Source: a virus
Length of the DNA: 28,046 nucleotides
IMG/VR virus record: IMGVR_UViG_3300003322_000296
Location: 1-28,046 of that record
Direction: 5' to 3' (one strand)
Positions 13,594-21,873 of the stretch are shown here, piece by piece. A program made the position numbers and the translations under genes. The notes under the pieces are model-generated. The model made no database searches, had not been told where the DNA came from, and saw only the letters and a list, made by a program, of their open reading frames with translations. The stretch's first letter is position 1, and every line of letters starts with the position of its first letter.

Positions 13594-15610
13594 GGCACCT
13601 GAACCAATGCGGCTGTCGCAGTGGGCGGCCAAGCACTTCTACTTGAGCGCCGAATCGTCATACGTCGAGGGGGCATGGGAGGCCTATCCCTTCCAGCCGG
13701 CGATCATGGACGCCTTCAGCAACGACGACATCCCGGTGGTTGTCGTGAAGAAGTCGGCGCGGGTTGGATACACCAAGATGCTGGTCGCGCTAATTGCCTA
13801 CGTCGCGCACCACAAGCGGCGCAATCAGGCGATCTGGCAGCCGACCGATGACGACTCCGACGAATTCGTCAAGACCGAGCTGGACACCATGCTGCGCGAC
13901 GTGAAGGTCATGCGTGAGGTATTCCGGGGTGGCCGTGGCCATGACAAGGGCGACACGCTAAACGGCAAGACGTTCCTCGGCTCTCGGCTTTATACCAAGG
14001 GCGGCAAAGCGGCGCGCAGTTACCGCCGGATCTCGGTCGACTACGCCATCCTGGATGAGCTGGACGGCTTCGACATCGACATCGAGAAAGAAGGTAGCCC
14101 TGACAAACTGGCGGGCAAGCGGGTAGAGGGGGCAGTCTTCCCAAAGGAAATCATGGGTTCCACGCCGAAGCTGAAAGGCTTCAGCCGGACCGAGGCGCGG
14201 GAGGAGCAGTGCGAGCTGCAGATGCGCTTCAATGTTCCTTGTCCGTCTTGCGGCGAATATCACGCCTTGGAGTGGGGCGGCAAGGACAAGCCCTACGGCT
14301 TCAAATGGGTAGACCGCAACCCGGCCACGGTCGGGCACTCCTGCCCGCACTGCGGCACGCTCTACACCCAGGCTGACTATCTCGCTGTTTGGCAACGCGG
14401 GCGCTGGATCGCGCAAGACGGTACGTGGATCGATGAAGAATCCCGGTTCCGAAACGAGGCTGGCGTCATCGTGGCGCCGCCGCGCTCCATCGCGTTCTAT
14501 ATCTGGACCGGCTACAGCCCACAGGCGACCTGGGAGCAGATCGTGCGCGATTACCTGGCCGCCGTCGATAAGGCGCGTGCGGGTGACAGCAGCGAGCTGA
14601 AGACCTTCCACAACACCACGTTGGGGTGGAGCTGGCAAGAGGAGGTCGAACAGACCGAAACCGAGGTGCTGAAACAGCGCGCCGAGAAGTACGCGCCGCG
14701 CACCGTGCCGCGCGGCGGCCTGGTGCTCACCTGCGGCGTCGACGTACAGAGCAACCGCTTCGAGTGCACGACCTGGGCGCACGGGCGGGGCGAGGAGATG
14801 TGGTTGGTGGACCACCACGTCATCGACGCCAACCCGGCGGACGAGCGGGAGTGGGAAGAAAAACTCGATCCGTACCTGCAGCTGGTGTTCCGGCACGAAG
14901 GCGGCCAGTACCTGCCCATCGAGGCAACGGCTATCGACACCGGTGGCCACTTCACGCACCAGGCGTACAACTTCTGCCGCACGCGCTCGCGCCGCAAGAT
15001 CTACGCGGTCAAGGGTGACAGCCGGCAGGGGCAGCCTGTGAAGGGGCGCAGCAGCTTGCAGGACGTGAACCATCGCGGCCAGGTAATCAAGCGCGGCGTG
15101 AAGCTGTGGATGGTCGGCACTGACACTGCCAAGGACTTGATCCACGGCCGCCTGCAGGTCGAGCAGCAAGGCCCCGGCTATGTGCACTTTGGCGCGGGCC
15201 TGTCGGACGAGTTTTTCGAGCAGCTTACCGCCGAGGTACGGGTGCTGCAGAAAACCGCCACGGGCGAGCAATACCGCTGGATCAAGCGCCGACAGCGCAA
15301 CGAGGTGCTGGACTGCACCGTGTACGCGGTGTTCGCGGCTCATAGCCTGGATCTGCATCGCTACACGGACAAGATGTGGGACAAGCTCGAAAGCGCAGTC
15401 AACCCGCCGATTGCCGATCTGTTCGACCTGCCTGCGCCCGCACCGGCAAATGTCGCTGAACCGCTGACGGTGGGCGAGGTAGCCGTGCGTATGAAGGAAG
15501 TGCTGGAGCAGGCCAGGGAGGCCGCGCAGCATGCGCCGGCCGTGCAGGTGACTGGCGCCGGTCCCGGACCGAAGCGCAGCAGGCTTGCTGGACTACTCAA
15601 CAAGGGGTAA
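13541..15610 (+). CDS. Terminase large subunit, GpA family
   Basis: 689 residues from the ATG at 13541, which has GGAGG six bases upstream and is followed by DLSEIQKAIRSGL; the open frame continues further upstream only as a shadow of the Nu1 gene. The ATPase part has the variant Walker A KSARVGYTKM (about 71-80) typical of lambda gpA and the Walker B LDELDGF (about 171-177). Two CxxC pairs (CPSCGEYH and CPHCG) suggest a zinc site, and the nuclease region has CGVDVQ and AIDTGGHFTHQ. It cuts concatemers and drives DNA into the capsid. The family uses cos ends in lambda, but GpA-type terminases also occur in other packaging styles. Confidence 0.93.
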   Translation: MDLSEIQKAIRSGLKALEAPEPMRLSQWAAKHFYLSAESSYVEGAWEAYPFQPAIMDAFSNDDIPVVVVKKSARVGYTKMLVALIAYVAHHKRRNQAIWQPTDDDSDEFVKTELDTMLRDVKVMREVFRGGRGHDKGDTLNGKTFLGSRLYTKGGKAARSYRRISVDYAILDELDGFDIDIEKEGSPDKLAGKRVEGAVFPKEIMGSTPKLKGFSRTEAREEQCELQMRFNVPCPSCGEYHALEWGGKDKPYGFKWVDRNPATVGHSCPHCGTLYTQADYLAVWQRGRWIAQDGTWIDEESRFRNEAGVIVAPPRSIAFYIWTGYSPQATWEQIVRDYLAAVDKARAGDSSELKTFHNTTLGWSWQEEVEQTETEVLKQRAEKYAPRTVPRGGLVLTCGVDVQSNRFECTTWAHGRGEEMWLVDHHVIDANPADEREWEEKLDPYLQLVFRHEGGQYLPIEATAIDTGGHFTHQAYNFCRTRSRRKIYAVKGDSRQGQPVKGRSSLQDVNHRGQVIKRGVKLWMVGTDTAKDLIHGRLQVEQQGPGYVHFGAGLSDEFFEQLTAEVRVLQKTATGEQYRWIKRRQRNEVLDCTVYAVFAAHSLDLHRYTDKMWDKLESAVNPPIADLFDLPAPAPANVAEPLTVGEVAVRMKEVLEQAREAAQHAPAVQVTGAGPGPKRSRLAGLLNKG

Positions 15611-15613
15611 ATC

Positions 15614-15877
15614 ATGATGTTCAATCCAAATCGCGGCCTGCTGGCCGGCGTGCAGACGTCTGCACTGCAAACGGCGTTGAAGGCTGCGCAGCAGGCTTAC
15701 ATGGACCTCTCCACGGGTGCCAAGGGTGAGTCGTACTCCTACACGCAGGGCGATGGTTCCAAGTCGGTCACGTACACGAAGGCGGATCTGCCGGCCCTGT
15801 CGGCGTACATTCAGTCGCTGCAGGCGCAGCTGGGCATCGTTCGCCGTCCGCGTCGTGCCATCGTGCCGAGGTTCTGA
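15614..15877 (+). CDS. gpW-like head-tail joining protein
   Basis: 87 residues. The core ALQTALKAAQQAYMDLSTG, a two-strand hairpin (YSYTQGDGSKSVTY) and a final helix (DLPALSAYIQSLQAQLG) match the alpha-beta-beta-alpha gpW fold that seals the portal end of filled heads. It lies between the terminase and portal genes, as W does in lambda. The 16-bp palindrome codes VQTSA just before the first helix, in an N-terminal extension. The stop overlaps the portal start by one base (TGATG). Confidence 0.8.
   Translation: MMFNPNRGLLAGVQTSALQTALKAAQQAYMDLSTGAKGESYSYTQGDGSKSVTYTKADLPALSAYIQSLQAQLGIVRRPRRAIVPRF
15650..15665. repeat. 16-bp palindrome, copy 4
   Basis: Perfect GTGCAGACGTCTGCAC within the gpW-like gene, read as VQTSA. 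Confidence 0.9.
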
Positions 15878-17502
15878 TGGAGACGGTCGCAATTCTTGAC
15901 GCATCGGGCAAGCCGATGGTCGCGCGCCGCCCATCAATGCTGCACGGATCGAGCAACGTGCCATATGACGCGGCTGACCGTTCAAGCCAGCACATGGCGG
16001 CGTGGACGCCGTTCCTGGGTTCGCCTGACGGTGACCTCAACATGTACCGCGACACCATCGCGGCGCGCATCCGTGACCTGGTGCGCAATGATGGATGGGC
16101 CTCCGGCGCCGTGACCCGGCTGCTGGACAACGTGATCGGTGCCGACTTCCGGCCGATCTTCAAGCCGGACTACCAGGCGCTGGCAGCTCACACCGGCATC
16201 AAGGCCTTTGATCACGTGTGGGCAGACGAGTTCAGCGAGCAGCTGGGCGCGAACTACCGCTCCTGGTCAATGGATGTGGGGCGCTACTGCGACACACAGC
16301 GCAACCAGACGATGCCGCAGATGTTCCGGCTGGCATTCCGCCATAAGGTCGTTGAGGGCGATGCCCTAGGCATGCTGAACTGGTTGCCGGATCGCGTTGC
16401 GCCGGGCCGCGCGCGCTATGCGACGGCGTTGCAGTTGATCGACCCGGACCGGCTCTCTAACCCGCAGCTCAAGTTCGATACGCAGTACCTGCGTGGTGGC
16501 GTCGAAATTGATGACTACGGCGCTGCCGTCGCGTACCACGTGCGGCGTGCGCACCAGGGCGACATCTTCTCGGCGGCCAAGTCGATGACCTGGGACCGTG
16601 TGATGCGCGAGACCGAGTGGGGGCGCCCGATCATCGTCCATGACTTCGATCCCGACCGCGCAGGCCAGCATCGCGGCGGTGCCGGTGTCTTCGCGCCGGT
16701 AATTCAGCGACTCAAGATGCTGGCCAAGTATGACGGGGCGGAGCTGGACTCTGCGCTGCTCAACGCGATCTTTGCCGCCTACATCGAGTCACCCTTTGAC
16801 CACTCCATGGTGGAGGGTGCGCTGGCTGGAGACGACGGCTTGGGACCGTACCAGGCTGACCGGGTTGCGTATCACGATGATGCGCGCCTGCAGCTGAACG
16901 GCGCGCGCCTGCCGATCCTGTATCCAGGCGAGAAGATCAATGCGGTGACGGCGACGCGCCCGAACCCGAACTTCGGCCAGTTCGAGGCGGCAGTGCTGCG
17001 CAATGCGGCGTCCGCGCTGGGCCTGTCCGCCCAGCAGCTGAGCAACAACTGGTCGGACGTGAACTACTCTTCGGCGCGCGGCGCGCTGCTGGAGGCGTGG
17101 AAAACCCTGTCTCGGCGCCGCTATGACTTCGGTATCGGCTTCGGCCAGGCCATCGGCGCTGCGTTCGCGGAGGAGTCGATGGAAGTGGATGATTTGCCAC
17201 TGCCGAAAGGTGCACCGGAGTTCCACGAATTTCGCACAGCTTATTCCCGTGCGAAATGGATGGGGCCTGGCCGTGGCGTCATCGACCCTGTCAAGGAACG
17301 GCAGGGAGCGGTCCTTGGCATGGACGCAGGCCTGTCCACGTTGGAGGACGAGGCGGCCGAACTAGGCGGCAACGACTGGCGCGAGACGATTGCCCAGCGC
17401 GCCATCGAGATCGCGCGATTTAAAGAACACGGCATTGCATTGCCGCAGTGGGCGCTCGGCCCGACTGCGGCGGATGCCACCTCAACCCCGGAGGCCCAAT
17501 AA
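15877..17502 (+). CDS. Phage portal protein, lambda family
   Basis: 541 residues. Features of the lambda-type portal family are the N-terminal YDAADRSSQHMAAW, the MYRDTIAARIRDLVRNDGWA helix, and the ending region ALLEAWKTLSRRRYDFGIGF. Twelve copies form the ring at one capsid vertex through which DNA enters and where the tail attaches. Length fits the family. Start and stop overlap neighbouring genes (TGATG upstream, TAATG downstream), consistent with a tightly packed head operon. Confidence 0.93.
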   Translation: METVAILDASGKPMVARRPSMLHGSSNVPYDAADRSSQHMAAWTPFLGSPDGDLNMYRDTIAARIRDLVRNDGWASGAVTRLLDNVIGADFRPIFKPDYQALAAHTGIKAFDHVWADEFSEQLGANYRSWSMDVGRYCDTQRNQTMPQMFRLAFRHKVVEGDALGMLNWLPDRVAPGRARYATALQLIDPDRLSNPQLKFDTQYLRGGVEIDDYGAAVAYHVRRAHQGDIFSAAKSMTWDRVMRETEWGRPIIVHDFDPDRAGQHRGGAGVFAPVIQRLKMLAKYDGAELDSALLNAIFAAYIESPFDHSMVEGALAGDDGLGPYQADRVAYHDDARLQLNGARLPILYPGEKINAVTATRPNPNFGQFEAAVLRNAASALGLSAQQLSNNWSDVNYSSARGALLEAWKTLSRRRYDFGIGFGQAIGAAFAEESMEVDDLPLPKGAPEFHEFRTAYSRAKWMGPGRGVIDPVKERQGAVLGMDAGLSTLEDEAAELGGNDWRETIAQRAIEIARFKEHGIALPQWALGPTAADATSTPEAQ

Positions 17503-18359
17503 TGAAATTTCCGTTCCTGGCTCAGCGACTGTTCAACACGCCGCTGGCGATCACGCAAGGCAAGGCCGAAGTGATCATGGCGGCGCTGGCCGAGCGCATG
17601 GGCATCGCCCAGATCCAGCGTGGCGCGAGCATGATGGAGGACGAAGACTACGACTACAACGCGCCGGGCGACAACCCACGCATGGGGTATGACGTGGTGG
17701 CCGAGGTTGCGATCATTCGGGTTGCCGGCACGCTGGTGCAGAAGCTGGGCACGCTGCGCCCTTACTCGGGCATGACCGGGTACGACGGCATCCGACAGAA
17801 CTTCCTGACCGCCCTGGCCGATCCGAAGGTGAAAGCCATCCTGCTCGATATCGACAGCCCTGGCGGCGAGGTTGCCGGCTGCTTTGACCTGGTTGACACG
17901 ATCTACAAGGCGCGCGGCAGCAAGCCGATCTGGTCGGTCCTGACCGAGTCAGCCTACAGCGCCGGGTACGCAGTCGCCAGTGCCGCTGATCGCATCTATG
18001 TGCCACGCACGGGTGGTGTTGGCAGCGTCGGTGTGATCTGGATGCACATGGACTGGTCCAAGGCGCTCGATGCTGCCGGCTTCAAGGTGACGTTCATCAC
18101 CTACGGCGACCACAAGGCTGACGGACATCCCGAGATCCCGTTGTCGGCCGAAGCGTTTGCACGCTTCAAAGCGCAGATCAACGAAATGGGCGAGCTGTTC
18201 GTCGAGACAGTCGCTCGCAACCGGAACCTCCCGGCCGACAAGGTCCGGGCCACGCAGGCGGTCACCTACATGGGCGAAGCCGGCGTATCGCAGGGGCTGG
18301 CCGATGGCGTGATGGCGCCGGACGCGGCATTTCGGGCATTGCTCGCAGAAATTAACTAA
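17502..18359 (+). CDS. S49-family capsid maturation protease, lambda gpC-like
   Basis: 285 residues from the ATG at 17502, which has GGAGG seven bases upstream. The protease fold is shown by DIDSPGGEVAG (about 117-126), the nucleophile Ser153 in AYSAGYAVAS and Lys205 in YGDHKADGHP, giving a Ser-Lys dyad 52 residues apart as in the S49 phage proteases. It trims the scaffold and portal during head assembly. Unlike lambda gpC, which carries the scaffold as its own C-terminal part, this protein stops after the protease domain and the scaffold-like protein is a separate gene 17 bp downstream. Confidence 0.9.
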   Translation: MKFPFLAQRLFNTPLAITQGKAEVIMAALAERMGIAQIQRGASMMEDEDYDYNAPGDNPRMGYDVVAEVAIIRVAGTLVQKLGTLRPYSGMTGYDGIRQNFLTALADPKVKAILLDIDSPGGEVAGCFDLVDTIYKARGSKPIWSVLTESAYSAGYAVASAADRIYVPRTGGVGSVGVIWMHMDWSKALDAAGFKVTFITYGDHKADGHPEIPLSAEAFARFKAQINEMGELFVETVARNRNLPADKVRATQAVTYMGEAGVSQGLADGVMAPDAAFRALLAEIN

Positions 18360-18376
18360 CCAACGAAAGATGAAGC

Positions 18377-18931
18377 ATGACTAAACAAGTAAAGAAGCCA
18401 GCGGCCTTCTCGTTCGCTCACCTGATCGGCCTGGGCGCCCGTGCCGAGGACGGCAAGGACGATAACGACGACAACCAGGATGATCCGCGCAAGCAGCGTG
18501 ATGGCGAGTCCGACGAGGACTACGCGAAGCGCATGGAAGATCTCGACAAGAAGGAAGCCGACGACGACGAGCCAGAGCCCGATGCTGAGGACGACAGCAA
18601 CGAAAGCGACAAGGAAAAGGCGGCCCGCGCCAAAGAGCGCGCCCGCTGCGCCGCAATCTTCGGCTCCAAGGCTGCGGGCGGCCGCCCTGACGTCGCCGCT
18701 CACCTGGCGTTCGCTACCGACATGAGCGCCAGCCAGGCCATCGGCCTGCTGAACAGCTTTGCTGCCGGTGCTGCAGCGCCGGCTCCCAAGCGCCAGTCGC
18801 TGGGCAGCCGCATGGCTGGCGTCGCGGTACCGAATGTCGGCGCCTCCGCACCAGCCGCGCCGGGCGGTGCTGCCAGCTCCGCTGCAAACATGATCCTGGC
18901 CGCTGGCCGCGCACGTCGCGGCGAAGCCTGA
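18377..18931 (+). CDS. Capsid scaffold-like protein (Nu3 equivalent)
   Basis: 184 residues. Residues about 28-75 are extremely acidic (runs of D, E and N such as DGKDDNDDNQDDP), then a basic helix (EKAARAKERARCAAIFG) and a segment AHLAFATDMSASQAIGLL typical of the C-terminal scaffold part of lambda-like S49 proteases. The tail is Ala/Gly/Pro-rich. Acidic helical proteins at this position act as internal scaffolds removed by the protease. The only cysteine lies in the helix. No strong ribosome site is seen, suggesting coupling to the protease gene. Confidence 0.7.
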   Translation: MTKQVKKPAAFSFAHLIGLGARAEDGKDDNDDNQDDPRKQRDGESDEDYAKRMEDLDKKEADDDEPEPDAEDDSNESDKEKAARAKERARCAAIFGSKAAGGRPDVAAHLAFATDMSASQAIGLLNSFAAGAAAPAPKRQSLGSRMAGVAVPNVGASAPAAPGGAASSAANMILAAGRARRGEA

Positions 18932-18958
18932 TTTCCACCACCACCCTGAAAGGTAAGT

Positions 18959-19372
18959 ATGTCTCTCGCTACGACTTCCATTGGCGACAATCAGCAGTAT
19001 CCGGGTATCGCCGCCGAGGTATATCTGCCGGACCAGCTGGTCGCCGGTAATCAAAAGATCGTCACCGACACGGTGACTCTGGGCGCTGGCACGCTGCCGC
19101 GCGGCTCGGTGCTGGGCCAGATCACCGCCACCGGCAACTACATCCTGTCGGTGAAGACCGCAAACGACGGTAGCCAGAACGCGGCGGCGGTGCTGGCAGA
19201 TGCCTCCGACGCCAGCGGCGGCCCCGTCCAGTGCGGCGTGTACCTGACCGGCGAGCTGAACGGCAACGCGCTGACCTTCGATGCGTCGTGGACGCTGGCG
19301 GCGCTGAAGACCGCGCTGCGCCCGCTGGGCATCTTCGTCAAAAACGCTGTCTCGGCGGCCGATCCGTCGTAA
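18959..19372 (+). CDS. Head decoration protein, lambda gpD-like
   Basis: 137 residues. The pattern PGIAAEVYLPDQLVAG near the start, TLGAGTLPRGSVLGQIT and YILSVKTANDGSQNAAAVLA match the HDPD family. Trimers bind outside the expanded capsid and stabilise it against DNA pressure. AAAGGT precedes the ATG. The gene is followed by an intrinsic terminator, so its message level may differ from that of the major capsid gene. Confidence 0.88.
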   Translation: MSLATTSIGDNQQYPGIAAEVYLPDQLVAGNQKIVTDTVTLGAGTLPRGSVLGQITATGNYILSVKTANDGSQNAAAVLADASDASGGPVQCGVYLTGELNGNALTFDASWTLAALKTALRPLGIFVKNAVSAADPS

Positions 19373-19396
19373 CCCCCAATCCCTGCAGCAGCCACG

Positions 19397-19420
19397 TCCC
19401 GCCAAGTGCGGGATTTTTTT
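19397..19420 (+). terminator. Intrinsic terminator between decoration and capsid genes
   Basis: TCCCGC (19397-19402), loop CAAGT, GCGGGA (19408-19413), followed by a run of T to 19421. It lies inside the late operon, 23 bases before the capsid gene. Confidence 0.85.
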
Positions 19421-19443
19421 TGCTCAAATTCTGGAGAATATGA

Positions 19444-20493
19444 ATGCAAGGTAACACCTTCGTGTATGACACCAATGCGCTGATTCAGGTTGTACCCAAC
19501 CTGAAAGTGGCGCAGCAATTCCTGCTGGACCGCTTCTTCGGCACCGAGGTGATCAGCGACACCGAGTTCGTGTCCATCGACGTCGATGTCGGCAAGCGCC
19601 GTATGTCGCCGTTCGTCTCGCCCCTGGTGGAAGGCAAGCTGGTCGAGCAGCGCCGCTACCAGACCAACCAGTTCAAGCCCGCCTACATCAAGGACAAGCG
19701 CGCGCCGGATCTGCGCAAGCCTGTCCGCCGTATGATCGGCGAGCGCATCGGTGGCCAACTGACCGGCGCCCAGCGCGAAGCGGCGAATCTGGAAATGGAG
19801 CTGACCGACCAGCTGGATATGCTGAACCGCCGCCTCGAATGGATGGCTGCGTCGGCGCTCGTTAGCGGCACTGTGACCATCACCGGCGACGGCTTCCCGA
19901 CTGTGGTGGTTGACTTCGGCCGCGATCCATCGCTGAGCATCGCAAAAACCGGCACCGGCAAGTGGACCCAAGCGAACATCCAGGCCGGTACGGCGTCGCC
20001 ATCCAATGACGTCGAAAACTGGGCCCAGCAGATGCTGAAGAAGTCCGGTGCAGTGGCAACCGACGTGGTATTCAGCACCAGCGCCTGGCAAGGCTTCAAG
20101 CTGGACCCGGCTCTGCAGGGCGCCATCATCTATCCGAAGATGTCCGACAACGGCAACAACATCAATCCCGGTGCGCAAATCAAGCTGGGCGCCCAGTACA
20201 AAGGCCGCTGGGGCAGCCTGGACCTGTGGGTCTACAACGACTGGTACGTGGACGACAACAACGTGGAGCAGCCGATGATCCCGGATGGCTCCGTGACCCT
20301 GGTCAGCGACCAGCTGCAGGGCGTACGCGCCTTTGGCATGATCGAAGACCCGGAATTCAACTACGAGGCGCTGGCGTATGCGCCCAAGACCTGGGTCGAA
20401 AAAGACCCTGCCCAACGCATTCTGCTGATGCAGGCTGCTCCCATCATCATCCCGTCGCGTACCAACGCCTCGGCTTCCGCACAGGTGCTCTAA
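19444..20493 (+). CDS. Major capsid protein, lambda gpE family
   Basis: 349 residues of the Phage_cap_E family: the N-terminal LLDRFFGTEVISDTEFVSID, FVSPLVEG, the long helix region DQLDMLNRRLEWMAASALV and the C-terminal segment DPEFNYEALAYAPKTWVEKD. It forms the icosahedral shell with an HK97-type fold. GGAG precedes the ATG by seven bases. The stop abuts the next start (TAAATG). Confidence 0.93.
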   Translation: MQGNTFVYDTNALIQVVPNLKVAQQFLLDRFFGTEVISDTEFVSIDVDVGKRRMSPFVSPLVEGKLVEQRRYQTNQFKPAYIKDKRAPDLRKPVRRMIGERIGGQLTGAQREAANLEMELTDQLDMLNRRLEWMAASALVSGTVTITGDGFPTVVVDFGRDPSLSIAKTGTGKWTQANIQAGTASPSNDVENWAQQMLKKSGAVATDVVFSTSAWQGFKLDPALQGAIIYPKMSDNGNNINPGAQIKLGAQYKGRWGSLDLWVYNDWYVDDNNVEQPMIPDGSVTLVSDQLQGVRAFGMIEDPEFNYEALAYAPKTWVEKDPAQRILLMQAAPIIIPSRTNASASAQVL

Positions 20494-20706
20494 ATGGCAA
20501 AAGCTGAAAAAATCGTCCAGGCCAAAGTGGCCAAGCGCAAATCCGTTGACATCGAGGGCAAGCTGTACGGCCCCGGCAGCCTGATCGAGCTGCCGATCAG
20601 CGAGGCCGAGGATCTGCTCGACAAGGGCTTCGTGGTCGATCCCTCGGACTTCCCCGCGCCCGCCGAAGAGACCTCTGGTCCCTCGGTCGAGGAGCGGGAA
20701 GAGTGA
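20494..20706 (+). CDS. Small head/tail-region protein, DUF7210-like
   Basis: 70 residues: a short basic start, then SVDIEGKLYGPGSLIELPI and SEAEDLLDKGFVVD, followed by an acidic tail. The G-x-x-x-x-x-G-x-x-x-x-L followed by a helix resembles the small DUF7210-type proteins found after capsid genes in Mu-like phages; lambda FI is another possible analogue by position. The match is by eye. It starts directly at the capsid stop and its end overlaps the next start (GTGA). Confidence 0.55.
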   Translation: MAKAEKIVQAKVAKRKSVDIEGKLYGPGSLIELPISEAEDLLDKGFVVDPSDFPAPAEETSGPSVEEREE

Positions 20707-21035
20707 TCGACTGGGACGCGCTGGTGACTTTGCCGGCGGTGGCGGTATTCGGCGAGCCGGTGATTTACACACCGGAAGGCGGTACGCCGTATCCAGATCC
20801 GATCATGCTGGTCTATGACGAGGGTAACAAGGACCTCGACCTGGCCGGGGGCATGGGCGTGAATACCTCCAATCCGATCGTCAGCGGCTCGCTGTCCTTG
20901 TTCCCGGCGTTGCCGCGACAAGGTGACGAACTGCAGATCGTCCGCACGGGCGAAACCTTTACGGTCAAGGACGTCGAAGAGGACGGCAAGGGGGCGGTGA
21001 AGCTGCCGCTCAACTATGCCGGGCCGGGCCTATGA
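20703..21035 (+). CDS. Head-tail joining protein, lambda FII-like
   Basis: 110 residues starting with GTG that overlaps the previous stop by four bases. The middle, GSLSLFPALPRQGDELQIVRTGETFTVKDV, is a beta-rich pattern typical of the lambda gpFII attachment family, which forms the ring where the tail docks. The end overlaps the next start (ATGA). Confidence 0.7.
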   Translation: MIDWDALVTLPAVAVFGEPVIYTPEGGTPYPDPIMLVYDEGNKDLDLAGGMGVNTSNPIVSGSLSLFPALPRQGDELQIVRTGETFTVKDVEEDGKGAVKLPLNYAGPGL

Positions 21036-21667
21036 GCGGCGAACCGATGCTGGCGCGACGCCAGCTTCGCCTGGCCGCCCAGGGCGCGCTCACTGCTGCG
21101 AAGCTGGGGGCTGTCATCGACGCACCAGGCGACTGGGTGACTCAGCCGGAGAAGATGCCGGCGGTGCTGATGCGTGCAACGCGCAGCAGCAAGGTTCCCA
21201 TGACGGCTGGCCCTGCCCAGTTTACGTCCACGGTGACGGTCGAGCTGGAATCGCGCGTGGTTGCGTCCACTGCCCCGGCGGCGCAGGACGCCATTGACGC
21301 ACTCGATCAACTGGTCGAAGTGGCACTGTTCACGAACCCTCAGTTCGTGGGGATCACCCAGCGTATCTATGTCGAAACCGAAACCGAGGTAACGGCCGAG
21401 GGGCGTAACCACTTCGGCGCAACGAAGTGGGCTATCCGCTGCGAGTGCGTGGAAGCGTTCGATCCGATCTGGGACGCTCCGGAAGCGCTGCAGCCGGTCG
21501 GCACGCCGCTGGAAGGCATGGATCTGCATGCCGACCTGGTGAACGTCTATGACGGCACTGGCACTTACCTGGACCCGGAATTCCCTGGTGCAGCCGGCCC
21601 GGCGCCGCGCACCGCTGGACCTGATGGCCGTGATGAAGGTGGCCTCTCTATCAATCTACAACAGTAG
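21032..21667 (+). CDS. Tail terminator or completion protein (tentative)
   Basis: 211 residues. The first 150 residues contain alternating helices and strands ending in AIRCECVEAFDP, similar in style to minor tail proteins that follow FII-type genes. The C-terminal 60 residues look disordered and glycine/proline-rich. Position between head-joining and sheath genes suggests it caps the head-proximal end of the tail tube. No decisive motif is seen. Confidence 0.5.
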   Translation: MSGEPMLARRQLRLAAQGALTAAKLGAVIDAPGDWVTQPEKMPAVLMRATRSSKVPMTAGPAQFTSTVTVELESRVVASTAPAAQDAIDALDQLVEVALFTNPQFVGITQRIYVETETEVTAEGRNHFGATKWAIRCECVEAFDPIWDAPEALQPVGTPLEGMDLHADLVNVYDGTGTYLDPEFPGAAGPAPRTAGPDGRDEGGLSINLQQ

Positions 21668-21675
21668 GAGATTCT

Positions 21676-21873
21676 ATGTACGTGAAACCCGCGCCGGGTC
21701 TCAGCATCCGCGACCCGGACCTGTTGGACCTGCTGCCGGAGTCCGGCCGCCTGGTGCCCGACTCCGATTACTGGTTGCGCCGCGTGCGCGACAAAGACGT
21801 TGTGCTGACCGACCCGCCTTCGGAAGAGGCGGAAAGCGCAACGCCGACTGCCAACGCAGAGGAGCATGAATAA
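21676..21873 (+). CDS. DUF2635 protein, Mu gp38-like
   Basis: 65 residues beginning MYVKPAPGLSIRDPDLLDLLP and containing RLVPDSDYWLRRVRDKDVV, the whole core of the DUF2635 family. In Mu and related phages this small gene always lies just before the tail sheath gene, as here; its role in tail assembly is not known. AGGAG precedes the ATG and the stop overlaps the sheath start (TAATG). Confidence 0.85.
   Translation: MYVKPAPGLSIRDPDLLDLLPESGRLVPDSDYWLRRVRDKDVVLTDPPSEEAESATPTANAEEHE

Noticed and set aside
13958-15532. Minus-strand frame of 524 codons
   Set aside because: Antisense shadow of the terminase large subunit, with no domain pattern of its own.
19138-20772. Minus-strand frame of 544 codons
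   Set aside because: Antisense to the decoration and capsid genes and running across a terminator; no ribosome site or motif.
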